Below, in pieces: positions 7,607 to 15,618 of a DNA stretch of 64,000 bases (the first letter of the stretch is position 1; every line of letters begins with the position of its first letter). The position numbers and the translations under genes are program-made. The notes below the pieces were generated by a model. It did not search any database, was not told where the DNA came from, and saw only the letters and a program-made list of their open reading frames with translations. The stretch comes from Actinophytocola gossypii (GTDB lineage Bacteria > Actinomycetota > Actinomycetes > Mycobacteriales > Pseudonocardiaceae): assembly GCF_025165815.1 (NCBI RefSeq), contig NZ_JAFFZE010000022.1, positions 1 through 64,000 on the forward strand. The letters run 5' to 3'.

Positions 7607-8295
7607 CCACCACAGCCGACTACAAGACCCTGGCCGAGCACGCGTCGGCCGAACTCGCCGACGCCACCGCGGCCGAGGCGCTGGAGTGGACCGCGCGGAC
7701 GTTCGGCGACGGCTTCATCGTCGCGTCGAACATGCAGGACGCCGTGCTGATCGACCTCGCCGTCCGGGCCAAGCCGGACGTCGACGTGCTGTTCCTGGAG
7801 ACCGGGTACCACTTCGCCGAGACCATCGGCACCCGTGACGCCGTCGCGCTGACCTACCCGGACATCCGGATCGTCAACGCCGAGGCCGAGCAGTCGGTGG
7901 CCGACCAGGAGGCGGAGTTCGGCCTGCTCAACCGGACCGACCCGAACAGGTGCTGTTTCCTGCGCAAGGTGGTGCCGCTGCGGAACACGCTGGCGAAGTA
8001 CGACGCGTGGGTCACCGGAGTGCGCCGGGTCGACGCGCCGACCAGGGCGAACACCCCGATCGTGCAGTGGGACGAGCGCAACGGGCTGGTGAAGATCAAC
8101 CCGATCGCGCCCTGGACCGACGAGGAGTTCAACGACTACATCGCGACCAACGGGATCCTGGAGAACCCGCTGGTGAGTGAGGGTTACCTGTCGATCGGCT
8201 GTGCGCCGTGCACCGCGAAGCCGCTGCCCGGGTCCGACCCGCGCAGCGGCCGCTGGGCCGGCCAGGCCAAGACCGAATGTGGGTTGCACGGATGA
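7603..8295 (+). CDS. cysH: Assimilatory adenylyl-sulfate (APS) reductase
   Basis: A 230-residue enzyme that reduces APS to sulfite with thioredoxin. The catalytic cysteine is in the C-terminal KTECGLHG. The cluster-binding pairs RCCF and CAPC are present, which mark the [4Fe-4S] APS-type reductase rather than the cluster-free PAPS reductase of enterics. The PP-loop-like nucleotide site starts near residue 40 (FIVASNMQDA). Start and stop overlap the flanking genes by 4 bp each. Absence of a nearby cysC (APS kinase) agrees with APS as substrate. Confidence 0.95.
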   Translation: MTTTADYKTLAEHASAELADATAAEALEWTARTFGDGFIVASNMQDAVLIDLAVRAKPDVDVLFLETGYHFAETIGTRDAVALTYPDIRIVNAEAEQSVADQEAEFGLLNRTDPNRCCFLRKVVPLRNTLAKYDAWVTGVRRVDAPTRANTPIVQWDERNGLVKINPIAPWTDEEFNDYIATNGILENPLVSEGYLSIGCAPCTAKPLPGSDPRSGRWAGQAKTECGLHG

Positions 8296-9221
8296 CCGCC
8301 ACGATTGACGCACCCGTCCGCACCGCGCCGCGCCTGGACTCGCTGGGGCGCCTCGAATCCGAGGCGATCCACATCATGCGGGAGGTGGCCGGCGAGTTCG
8401 ACCGCCCGGTGATCCTGTTCTCCGGCGGCAAGGACTCGACGCTGCTGCTGCACCTGGCGGTGAAGGCGTTCTGGCCGGCGCCGGTGCCGTTCCCGCTGCT
8501 GCACGTGGACACCGGGCACAACTTCGCCGAGGTCATCGACTTCCGCGACCGGATGGTCGAGCGCTACGGGCTGCGGCTGGTGGTCGCGAACGTGCAGGAC
8601 TGGATCGACGACGGCCGGCTGACCGAGCGCCCGGACGGCACCCGCAACCCGCTGCAGACCGTGCCGCTGCTGGACACGATCACCGAGCACCGGTTCGACG
8701 CGGTGTTCGGCGGCGGCCGCCGGGACGAGGAGCGGGCCCGCGCCAAGGAGCGGATCTTCAGCCTGCGCAACGCGTTCGGCCAGTGGGAGCCGCGCCGGCA
8801 GCGCCCGGAGCTGTGGAACCTGTACAACGGCCGGCACCGGCCGGGCGAGCACGTGCGGGTGTTCCCGCTGTCGAACTGGACCGAGCTGGACGTGTGGCGC
8901 TACATCGCCCGGGAGAACATCGAGCTGCCGTCGATCTACTACGCGCACGAGCGCGACGTGTACTCCCGGGACGGCATGTGGCTGACCGAGGGCCCGTGGG
9001 GCGGCCCGCGCGACGGGGAGACCGTGCTGCGCAAGACGGTCCGCTACCGCACGGTCGGCGACGGCTCATGCACCGGCGCGGTCGAGTCCGAGGCGTCCAC
9101 CTTGGACGAGGTGATCGCCGAGGTGGGGGCGAGCCGGCTCACCGAGCGGGGCGCCACCCGGGCTGACGACCGGCTGTCCGAGGCCGCGATGGAGGACCGG
9201 AAGCGCGAGGGCTACTTCTGA
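8292..9221 (+). CDS. cysD: Sulfate adenylyltransferase subunit 2
   Basis: A 309-residue small subunit of ATP sulfurylase, which makes APS from sulfate and ATP with CysN. It has the PP-loop motif FSGGKDST (about residues 43-50) and the conserved HVDTGHNF, GGRRDEERARAKER and FPLSNWTELDVWRYI stretches. It starts in the cysH stop (ATGA). The N-terminal 17 residues are a non-conserved extension. It is separated from cysN by 130 bp, the only real gap within the operon. Confidence 0.95.
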   Translation: MTATIDAPVRTAPRLDSLGRLESEAIHIMREVAGEFDRPVILFSGGKDSTLLLHLAVKAFWPAPVPFPLLHVDTGHNFAEVIDFRDRMVERYGLRLVVANVQDWIDDGRLTERPDGTRNPLQTVPLLDTITEHRFDAVFGGGRRDEERARAKERIFSLRNAFGQWEPRRQRPELWNLYNGRHRPGEHVRVFPLSNWTELDVWRYIARENIELPSIYYAHERDVYSRDGMWLTEGPWGGPRDGETVLRKTVRYRTVGDGSCTGAVESEASTLDEVIAEVGASRLTERGATRADDRLSEAAMEDRKREGYF

Positions 9222-9351
9222 ATGAGCAGCTTGCGGCCTCCGGAGCCGTCACCTCAGGGGAACGTGACGCAACTCGACCACAAGTACGTGACCAGGCCGA
9301 ACACACACTCCCCAACGCGACCGACAGGGAAAAATTCGGGGAGGCGGAACT
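9222..9351 (+). other. cysD-cysN intergenic gap
   Basis: A 130-bp gap in an otherwise overlapping operon. An ATG directly after the cysD stop opens a 45-codon frame that ends at 9359, just inside cysN. Its later codons are A/T-ending and rare for this genome, so it is probably not a gene. The last 30 bp are unusually A-rich (GGGAAAAATTCG) and then give the cysN ribosome site GGGGAGG. The gap may hold an internal processing or ribosome-loading site. Confidence 0.4.
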
Positions 9352-10629
9352 GTGAGTGACCTTCTCCGGCTCGCGACCGCGGGCTCGGTGGACGACGGCA
9401 AGTCGACGCTGGTCGGGCGGCTGCTCTACGACACGAAGTCCGTGCTGGCCGACCAGCTGGACGCCGTGCACCGCGCGAGTGTCGACAAGGGACTGTCCAC
9501 TCCGGACCTGTCGCTGCTGGTCGACGGGCTGCGTTCCGAGCGCGAGCAGGGCATCACGATCGACGTGGCGTACCGGTACTTCGCCACGCCGAGGCGGACG
9601 TTCGTGCTGGCCGACACCCCGGGCCACGTGCAGTACACCCGGAACACGGTGACCGGCGCGTCCACCGCGCAGCTGGCGATCCTGCTGGTCGACGCGCGCA
9701 AGGGCGTCGTCGAGCAGACCCGCCGGCACGCGGCGGTGCTCGCGCTGCTCGGGGTGCCCCGGCTGGTGCTCGCGGTGAACAAGATCGACCTGGTGGACTA
9801 CGACCACGGTACGTTCGAGGTGATCGCCAAGGAGTTCGCCACGCACGCGGGCAACCTGGGCTACGCCGCCGACGCGGTACTGGCCGTCCCGGTCTCCGCG
9901 CTGGTCGGCGACAACGTGGTGGAGCACTCCGAGCGCACCCCGTGGTACACCGGACCGACGCTGCTCGAACACCTGGAGACCGTGCCGGCGCAGGAGGACC
10001 CGCACGCCGCGCCGTTCCGGTTCCCGGTGCAGTACGTGATCCGCCCGCGCACGCCGGAGCACCCCGACTACCGGGGCTACGCCGGCCAGATCGCCGCCGG
10101 CACGGTGCGCCCGGGCGACGAGGTCGTGGTGCTGCCGAGCGGGGCGCGCACGCGGGTCACCCGCGTCGACACGCCGGACGGGGAGCTGACCGAGGCGGCC
10201 GCCGGCGCGTCGGTGACGCTGCTGCTGGCCGACGACCTGGACATCTCCCGCGGCGACCTGATCGCCGCCGGGATCGACCGGCCGGAGGTCACCGACGAGA
10301 TCGACGCGACGCTGGCATGGCTCGCGGACAAGCCGCTGCGGGCGGGCGCGCGGGTGCTGGTCAAGCACGGCGCCCGTACCGTGCAGGCGATCGTCGGCGA
10401 GCTGCGGACCCGCTTCGACGAGCAGCAGCTGTCCACGGTGGACGGTCCGGAGTCGTTGGAGCTGAACGAGATCGGCCAGGTGACGCTGCGCACGTCGGAG
10501 CCGGTTCCGGTGGACGACTACCGCACGCACGGCCGCACCGGGGCGTTCCTGGTGATCGACCCGGCGGACGGCACCACGCTCGCCGCCGGCCTGGTCGGCG
10601 CGCCGCTGCCGGTGCTGGAGCGGGACTAG
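9352..10629 (+). CDS. cysN: Sulfate adenylyltransferase subunit 1 (GTPase)
   Basis: A 425-residue EF-Tu-like GTPase subunit of ATP sulfurylase; GTP hydrolysis drives APS formation by CysD. G1 is GSVDDGKST (residues 11-19), G3 is ADTPGH and G4 is AVNKIDL; beta-barrel domains follow from about 235. It lacks the C-terminal CysC kinase fusion found in mycobacterial CysNC (about 610 residues), so this operon does not encode PAPS synthesis. The GTG start at 9352 is preceded by GGGGAGG. The stop overlaps the chelatase start by one base. Confidence 0.95.
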   Translation: MSDLLRLATAGSVDDGKSTLVGRLLYDTKSVLADQLDAVHRASVDKGLSTPDLSLLVDGLRSEREQGITIDVAYRYFATPRRTFVLADTPGHVQYTRNTVTGASTAQLAILLVDARKGVVEQTRRHAAVLALLGVPRLVLAVNKIDLVDYDHGTFEVIAKEFATHAGNLGYAADAVLAVPVSALVGDNVVEHSERTPWYTGPTLLEHLETVPAQEDPHAAPFRFPVQYVIRPRTPEHPDYRGYAGQIAAGTVRPGDEVVVLPSGARTRVTRVDTPDGELTEAAAGASVTLLLADDLDISRGDLIAAGIDRPEVTDEIDATLAWLADKPLRAGARVLVKHGARTVQAIVGELRTRFDEQQLSTVDGPESLELNEIGQVTLRTSEPVPVDDYRTHGRTGAFLVIDPADGTTLAAGLVGAPLPVLERD

Positions 10630-11357
10630 TGGCGCCGCCGCTCGTCGCCGTCGCGCACGGCAGCCGGGACCCGCGCAGCGCTGCCACCATCACCGAACTG
10701 GTGGCGGTCGTGCGCGCGCTGGACCCGGCGCTGGACGTGCGCACCGCGTTCCTGGACCTGTCCGCGCCCCGGCTGCCCGACGTGCTGACCGCCCTGCACG
10801 GCGAGGGGCACCGGGACGTGGTCGTCGTGCCGCTGCTGCTCGGCGAGGCGTTCCACGCGCGGGTCGACCTGCCGTCGATGGTCGCCGAGGCGTCCGCGCG
10901 GCTGCCGCGCCTGTCGGTGTCGGTCGCCGGCGTGCTCGGCCCGGACCCGCGGCTGCCCGCGCTGGCCCTGCGCCGGCTGCGCGAGGCGGGCGCGGAGCCG
11001 GGTGACGGCGTGATCCTGGCCGGGGCCGGCTCGTCGCACCCGCCGGCCAACGCCGCGGTGGCCGAGGTGGCGCGGCAGTGGTCACCGCTGTTCCGCGGCG
11101 CGGTGGCCGCGTTCGCCAGCGCCGCGAAACCGGACGTGCCGGCCGCCGCGGCGCTGCTGGGCGGCCGCCGGCTGGCGCTCGGGTCCTGGTTCCTCGCGCC
11201 CGGCCGGTTGCCGGACCGGGTGATCGCCCAGGCCCGCGCCGCCGACCCGAACGCGGTGATCGCCGAGCCGCTCGGCGCGGACCCGGCCCTCGCCGAGCTG
11301 GTCCTCGACCGGTACGCCGAGGCGGCCACCGTTCCGGCCAGCCGCCGTTACGCCTGA
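10629..11357 (+). CDS. Sirohydrochlorin chelatase (CbiX/SirB type)
   Basis: A 242-residue class II chelatase that inserts iron into sirohydrochlorin to make siroheme, the cofactor of the sulfite reductase four genes upstream. The metal-binding histidines are in VAVAHGSRDPRS (near residue 9) and LLGEAFHARVDLP (near residue 77), both typical of CbiX. Two CbiX repeats are present, as in the long form, with AGAGSSHPPAN as the second-half counterpart. The GTG start overlaps the cysN stop (TAGTG). The last gene of the operon; no terminator hairpin is obvious after it. Confidence 0.88.
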   Translation: MAPPLVAVAHGSRDPRSAATITELVAVVRALDPALDVRTAFLDLSAPRLPDVLTALHGEGHRDVVVVPLLLGEAFHARVDLPSMVAEASARLPRLSVSVAGVLGPDPRLPALALRRLREAGAEPGDGVILAGAGSSHPPANAAVAEVARQWSPLFRGAVAAFASAAKPDVPAAAALLGGRRLALGSWFLAPGRLPDRVIAQARAADPNAVIAEPLGADPALAELVLDRYAEAATVPASRRYA

Positions 11358-11396
11358 CGTCTCACCGCCGCTAGGCCGTTCGGCAAACGGGAATGC

Positions 11397-11426
11397 TTGA
11401 CGGTGATCCTTACCCGGGAGTAGGCA
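11397..11426 (+). promoter_or_regulatory. Probable sigma70-like promoter of the secreted protein gene
   Basis: TTGACG at 11397-11402 and TAGGCA at 11421-11426 are separated by 18 bp. This is one of the few good -35/-10 pairs in the window. It points to a transcript start near 11433 and a 50-nt leader before the gene at 11483. Confidence 0.55.
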
Positions 11427-11482
11427 GGAAGTGGGTTCCGGAGCCTCTTGCCCTGCACAGCGATCTTCTTGAGGTGAGGACT

Positions 11483-12112
11483 TTGAGGTCTGCCCTGCTG
11501 CGCGCCGGTACAGGCGTGCTCGCCACCACCGCCGCGGTGCTCGCGCTCGCCCAACCCGCGTCGGCGGCGACACACGACATCACCTACGACTGCCAGGCCG
11601 ACACCCCGCTCGGCGCGGAGAACCTGACGCTGAACCAGACCGTGGACGCGACCGCGCCCGCCACGGTCGCGCCGGGCGGCACGCTCTCCGTCGTGGTCGA
11701 CCCGGCGCCCAACGAGGTGCCGTCCGAAGCGGCCGGCTACGAGGTCAAGGAAGTCCACACGTTCACGCTGAAGGTCCCGGTGCCGACCAACGCGACGCTC
11801 GACGACGTCGAGCTGACCGGTGGTTCCGGCCTTGGCGACACCCCGCCGGCATGGTCGGAGGACGGCGGGGTCGTCACGGTCACCTTCGCCGGGCCGATCG
11901 CCGGCGGCGCGACCTTCGAGCTGCCGACGGTGACGGCGCACCTGACCGCGGGCGCGTCCGGCTCGATCGACTCGAACCTGTACGGCTCGAGCTACGAGGA
12001 CGCCGGGCTGACGTTCACGGCGGTGGTGTCCACGTTCATCGGGGACATCTCCGCGCCGACGTCCTGCTTCCCCAACCCGAACCCGGTCCTGACGTCGACC
12101 GCGATCGCGTGA
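11483..12112 (+). CDS. Secreted protein with beta-sandwich-like domain
   Basis: A 209-residue protein with a Sec signal peptide ending LAQPASA (residue 28), then a Thr/Val-rich domain beginning THDITYDCQADTPLG. The paired cysteines (TYDC and TSCFP) could form a disulfide. The layout resembles actinobacterial DUF6801-like secreted proteins, but I am not certain. Start: TTG 11483 is preferred because GAGGTGAGG lies 3 bases upstream and it gives an ideal signal peptide; GTG 11474 is the alternative. It is a single-gene transcript with its own promoter and terminator. Confidence 0.75.
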   Translation: MRSALLRAGTGVLATTAAVLALAQPASAATHDITYDCQADTPLGAENLTLNQTVDATAPATVAPGGTLSVVVDPAPNEVPSEAAGYEVKEVHTFTLKVPVPTNATLDDVELTGGSGLGDTPPAWSEDGGVVTVTFAGPIAGGATFELPTVTAHLTAGASGSIDSNLYGSSYEDAGLTFTAVVSTFIGDISAPTSCFPNPNPVLTSTAIA

Positions 12113-12118
12113 TGTGAT

Positions 12119-12150
12119 GGGGCGCTCCCCGCGCGCGGCGGGGAGCGTCC
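12119..12150 (+). terminator. Terminator hairpin after the secreted protein gene
   Basis: CGCTCCCCG (12123-12131) pairs perfectly with CGGGGAGCG (12139-12147), with G/C extensions at the base. It starts 7 bases after the stop codon. There is no U tract, which is usual for actinobacterial terminators. Confidence 0.75.
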
Positions 12151-12176
12151 CACACGCGACCATCCCGGGGGGATCC

Positions 12177-13007
12177 ATGCCGGTCGACGCGCCCAACGCC
12201 GAGCAACGCTCGGCCTGGAACGGCGACCAGGGCGCCTACTGGGCCGAGCGCGCCGAACGGATCGACGCGGGCGTCGCCGGCTACCACCAGCGGTTCCTCG
12301 ACGCCGCGGCGATCGCGCCGGCCGACCGGGTGCTCGACATCGGCTGCGGCAGCGGCCAGACCACCCGCGACGCCGCCCGCCGGGCCGCCGAGGGGTCCGC
12401 GCTCGGGGTCGACCTGTCCGCGCCGATGCTGGACCTGGCACGCGGGACCGCGGCCGCCGAGCGGGTGCCGAACGTGACCTTCGTGCAGGCCGACGCGCAG
12501 GTGCACCCGTTCCCCGACGCGCACTTCGACGTCGCGATCAGCCGGCACGGGTCGATGTTCTTCGGCGACCCGCCCGCCGCGTTCGGCAACATCGCCCGCG
12601 CCCTGCGTCCCGGCGGCCGGCTCGTGCTGCTGACCTGGCAGCCGCTCGCCGACAACGAGTGGATGCGCACGTTCCGCGGCATCCTCACCATCGGCGAGCA
12701 GGCGCCGGCGCAGCGGGGCCCGTGGTCGATGAGCGACCCCGACTCGGTCCGCGAGCTGCTCGACTCGGCCGGGTTCACCGAGGTCGACGTGCGCGGGCTG
12801 ACCGCGCCCATGTACTACGGCCGCGACGTCGAGGACGCGGCCGACTTCGTACTCGGCATGTTCGGCTCCGGGCTGGCCGGCGCGGACCCCGACACCCGGG
12901 CCGGCGCGGTCGCCGCCCTGCGGAACGACATCGCCGCCCACACGACCGCCGAGGGCGTGTACTACGACTCGGCCGCCTGGCTGGTCACCGCCCGCCGCGT
13001 CTCGTGA
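12177..13007 (+). CDS. Class I SAM-dependent methyltransferase
   Basis: A 276-residue methyltransferase with the SAM-binding motif VLDIGCGSGQTT (residues 52-63), an acidic loop end (LGVDLSAPML), motif II VAISRHGSMFF and ALRPGGRLVLLTW. The fold matches the UbiE/Methyltransf_11 group. The substrate cannot be deduced: neighbours are a secreted protein and methionine aminopeptidase, unrelated in function. ATG 12177 follows GGGGGGA. It ends one base before the convergent map gene's stop. Confidence 0.85.
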   Translation: MPVDAPNAEQRSAWNGDQGAYWAERAERIDAGVAGYHQRFLDAAAIAPADRVLDIGCGSGQTTRDAARRAAEGSALGVDLSAPMLDLARGTAAAERVPNVTFVQADAQVHPFPDAHFDVAISRHGSMFFGDPPAAFGNIARALRPGGRLVLLTWQPLADNEWMRTFRGILTIGEQAPAQRGPWSMSDPDSVRELLDSAGFTEVDVRGLTAPMYYGRDVEDAADFVLGMFGSGLAGADPDTRAGAVAALRNDIAAHTTAEGVYYDSAAWLVTARRVS

Positions 13008-13778
13008 TCAGCGGGGCAGGGTGAGGATGTCGGCTCCGTCGCCGGTGATGGCGATGGTGTGCTCGCTGTGCGCGGTCCGGCAGCCGGTCGCGCTGCGCAG
13101 GGTCCAGCCGTCGGCGTCGGTGACGAGTTCTGCGGTGTCCGCCATGACCCACGGTTCCAGGGCCAGCAGCAGCCCGGGGCGGAGCTTGTAGCCGCGGCCG
13201 GGCCGTCCGGTGTTGGAGACGTGCGGGTCCTGGTGCATCGTCGATCCGATGCCGTGGCCGCCGAACTCGGTGTTGATCTGGTAACCGGCCGCGCCGAGCA
13301 CGGAGCCGATGGCGTGGGAGATGTCCCCGATGCGGGCCCCCGGCCCGGCGGCGGCGATCCCCGCGGCCAGCGCGCGTTCGGTCGCGTCGATCAGCGCGAC
13401 GCTCTCCGGGGGCCGCGTGTCGCCGACGATGAAGCTGATCGCCGAGTCCGCGGCGACCCCGTCCAGGGAGACGGCGAGGTCGAGGGTGAGCAGGTCGCCG
13501 TCGGCGAGGGCGTAGTCGTGCGGCCGCCCGTGCAGCACGGCGTCGTTGACCGCCGTGCAGATGTAGTGGCCGAACGGCCCGCGCCCGAAGGACGGCGCGT
13601 AGTCGACGTAGCAGGACGACGCGCCGGCCTCGAGGATCATGGCCTTGGCCCACTGGTCGATGTCCAGGAGGTTCGTGCCGACCGTGCTGCGGCTCCGCAG
13701 GGTTCGCAGGATGGTGGCGACCAGGGCGCCGGTGTCCTTCGCTCTGGCCACTTCGGTGGGGTTCAGGATCTCGATCAT
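13008..13778 (-). CDS. map: Methionine aminopeptidase, type I
   Basis: A 256-residue cobalt/manganese enzyme removing initiator methionine. The five metal ligands are recognisable: Asp in TLDLAV and AADSAI, His in GGHGIGSTMHQDP, Glu in LALEPWV, and Glu in AHSEHTI. The C-terminal half is complete. ATG 13778 is chosen because AGAAGGG lies 7 bases upstream; an ATG 8 codons earlier has no ribosome site. It is divergent from an XRE regulator with which it shares an operator-like repeat region. It is probably an accessory paralogue, since actinobacteria keep another copy near secY/adk. Confidence 0.92.
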   Translation of the reverse strand: MIEILNPTEVARAKDTGALVATILRTLRSRSTVGTNLLDIDQWAKAMILEAGASSCYVDYAPSFGRGPFGHYICTAVNDAVLHGRPHDYALADGDLLTLDLAVSLDGVAADSAISFIVGDTRPPESVALIDATERALAAGIAAAGPGARIGDISHAIGSVLGAAGYQINTEFGGHGIGSTMHQDPHVSNTGRPGRGYKLRPGLLLALEPWVMADTAELVTDADGWTLRSATGCRTAHSEHTIAITGDGADILTLPR

Positions 13779-13844
13779 CCGGCGCCCTTCTCGCGCTACC
13801 AATAACTATCCCGGCCATACTATCCCGGGACTATAGTTGGTCCC
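13779..13844. promoter_or_regulatory. Divergent map / XRE promoter with repeated operator
   Basis: ACTATCCCGG occurs twice in direct repeat (13805-13814 and 13820-13829), followed by the palindrome ACTATAGT (13830-13837). TATAGT at 13832-13837 is a -10 exactly 7 bases before the ATG of the XRE gene, so that transcript should be leaderless. The same palindrome and the repeats, read on the other strand, can give -10 elements for map. Sites of this kind suit binding by the XRE protein and autoregulation. Confidence 0.65.
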
Positions 13845-14096
13845 ATGGTCAGGTTGCCGCTCACGTCCGAGGAGGTCGAGCGCGGGCAACGCCTCGGCGC
13901 CCTCCTCCGCCGGACCAGGGGGACACGCTCCATGCTCGAGACGGCGCTGCAGGCCGGCGTCTCACCGGAGACCCTGCGGAAGATCGAGTCCGGCCGGGTG
14001 GCCACCCCCGCCTTCCCGACCATCGCGGCGATCGCCGGCGTCCTCAGCCTGTCCCTCGACGACGTGTGGGCGGAGATCAACGAGCCGGCACGTTAG
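13845..14096 (+). CDS. XRE-family transcription regulator
   Basis: An 83-residue single-domain helix-turn-helix protein. The motif spans about residues 33-62 (LQAGVSPETLRKIESGRV, then FPTIAAIAGVLSLSLDDV), typical of Cro/CI-type regulators. There is no sensor or protease domain, so it probably acts as a simple dimeric repressor. The ATG is predicted to be the first base of the transcript. Position and repeated sites point to control of itself and map. It is followed 10 bp later by the enoyl-CoA hydratase gene, which may be co-transcribed. Confidence 0.85.
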   Translation: MVRLPLTSEEVERGQRLGALLRRTRGTRSMLETALQAGVSPETLRKIESGRVATPAFPTIAAIAGVLSLSLDDVWAEINEPAR

Positions 14097-14106
14097 GGTC
14101 GCTGGC

Positions 14107-14883
14107 ATGGCCGATCTGGTGCGCTACGCGACGGCGAACGGTGTCGCGACGATCACGCTGGACTCCCCGCACAACCGCAACGCGCTGTCCGCACAGCTGC
14201 GCCGGGAGCTGCGCGACCACCTGGCCGCGGCGGCCGGGGACGACACGGTGCGGGTGATCGTCCTCGACCACACCGGGCCGGTGTTCTGCGCCGGCATGGA
14301 CCTCAAGGAGGCCGGGAACGCCGGCTCGGCCACCGACGGGGTGAACGAGTTCCCGGACATCCTGGCCAGCATCTGGACCAGCGCGAAGCCGGTGGTGGCC
14401 AAGCTCGCCGGGCCGGCCCGCGCCGGCGGGGTCGGGCTCGTCGCGGCGGCCGACATCGCGGTCGCCGTCGAGGACGCCACGTTCGCGTTCACCGAGGTCA
14501 GGCTGGGCCTGGTGCCGGCGGTGATCTCGGTGACCGTGCTGCCGAGGCTGCTCCCCCGCGCCGCGCACGAGCTGTTCCTGACCGGCGAGAAGTTCGACGC
14601 GGGCCGCGCGGTGGAGATCGGCCTGCTCAACGCCGCGGTGCCGGCCGACCGGCTCGACGACGAGGTCGCCCGCTACACCGGGATGCTCGCGCTCGGCGGG
14701 CCGACCGCGCTGGCCGCCACCAAGGAGATGCTGCGCCGGGCGCGGGCCGCCGACCTGGCCGACGACTTCGCCGACATGCTGGAGCTGTCGGCCGGGTTCT
14801 TCGCCGGCGCGGAGGGCCAGGAGGGCATCGCGGCGTTCGCGCAGAAGCGGCCGGCCTCGTGGGTGCCGGTCAGCGAGGGGTGA
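14107..14883 (+). CDS. Enoyl-CoA hydratase/isomerase family protein
   Basis: A 258-residue crotonase-fold enzyme. The oxyanion-hole segments are FCAGMDLKE (about residues 60-68) and GPARAGGVGL (99-108); a conserved glutamate is in FTEVRLGLVP. It likely acts on a CoA thioester in fatty acid or amino acid breakdown, but no other beta-oxidation genes are near. ATG 14107 lies 10 bp after the XRE stop with a weak ribosome site, so coupling is possible. The 3' end overlaps the convergent barstar-like gene by 14 bp. Confidence 0.87.
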   Translation: MADLVRYATANGVATITLDSPHNRNALSAQLRRELRDHLAAAAGDDTVRVIVLDHTGPVFCAGMDLKEAGNAGSATDGVNEFPDILASIWTSAKPVVAKLAGPARAGGVGLVAAADIAVAVEDATFAFTEVRLGLVPAVISVTVLPRLLPRAAHELFLTGEKFDAGRAVEIGLLNAAVPADRLDDEVARYTGMLALGGPTALAATKEMLRRARAADLADDFADMLELSAGFFAGAEGQEGIAAFAQKRPASWVPVSEG

Positions 14884-15289
14884 GCTCGACGCGGAACCGG
14901 CCGGGCTCGGTGGCATCCCGCAGCACGTCGTCGATCGCGGCGTAGGCACGCGGATCGGCCTCGCGCAGCACCTCCGGGGCCGACCACACCAGCACGTGCT
15001 CGCCGTCGGGCAGCCAGGACAGGTCACGCAGGCAGTCGGACAGCGCGTCGAGGTTGTTGCCGAACCAGTCCGGGAAGGACAGCGCCTCCGCGACCGCCGT
15101 CATGAACTCGGCCTTGGTCCGGATCGAGGTTCCGTCGATCGGGTGTTCCATCACCGCTCCGGGTCGATCGGGCTGGTCAGCGCCCTGATCGCCGCCGCTC
15201 TCCTGGGCCGCGGCCCGGACGAACCAGCCGGCGACCACCAGTACGACGAGCCCGACCAGTGCGACCGTGATGCGACGCGAGGATCCCAC
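14870..15289 (-). CDS. Barstar-family protein with N-terminal membrane anchor
   Basis: A 139-residue protein. Residues 1-28 are a basic start plus a hydrophobic helix (VALVGLVVLVVAGWFV), then an acidic linker, then a complete barstar domain from about residue 45: IDGTSIRTKAEF, FPDWFGNNLDALSDCLRDL and a C-terminal beta strand (FRVELT). The barnase-contacting segment with both aspartates (NLDALSDC) is intact. GTG 15289 is preceded by AGG and lies one base after the upstream gene's stop (TAG-C-GTG), so the two are coupled. No barnase/ribonuclease partner is visible nearby. A shorter cytoplasmic start (ATG near residue 42, MEHPIDG) is possible. Confidence 0.8.
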   Translation of the reverse strand: MGSSRRITVALVGLVVLVVAGWFVRAAAQESGGDQGADQPDRPGAVMEHPIDGTSIRTKAEFMTAVAEALSFPDWFGNNLDALSDCLRDLSWLPDGEHVLVWSAPEVLREADPRAYAAIDDVLRDATEPGRFRVELTPR

Positions 15290-15290
15290 G

Positions 15291-15551
15291 CTACCTGCCG
15301 GCCGGCTCCGGCACCCGCTCCCGCCCGTCCTCGCTCGAGGCCTGGTCGGGAGCCGGATGAGCGGTGCGAATGGGCCGGTCCGCCGCGGCCGAGGGCCGCA
15401 GCCACACCGACGCGTGGTCGACAAACCGGTCGATCACGTACGCGACCACCAGGACCAACGGCAGCAGCACCGCCATCACCAGCGCGAACTGGAACGGGAA
15501 GGCCAGGCCGAGCACCCACAGCTCGACGCCGTTCCACCAGTCCGACAGCAT
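15291..15551 (-). CDS. Small membrane protein upstream of barstar-like gene
   Basis: An 86-residue protein with one long hydrophobic stretch (about residues 10-38: ELWVLGLAFPFQFALVMAVL and onward), enough for one or two membrane helices, and a polar Asp/Pro-rich tail. No known motif. ATG 15551 is preceded by GGGAGG, but at only one base distance; TTG or GTG alternatives do not fit better. It is coupled to the barstar-like gene, so the two may form one membrane complex. Confidence 0.6.
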   Translation of the reverse strand: MLSDWWNGVELWVLGLAFPFQFALVMAVLLPLVLVVAYVIDRFVDHASVWLRPSAAADRPIRTAHPAPDQASSEDGRERVPEPAGR

Positions 15552-15618
15552 GCCTCCCAGAGTAGACCTACGCCACTTCACCCGTCTGCCGGACCGGGAA
15601 GTGGGTAAGTTGCCAGAC

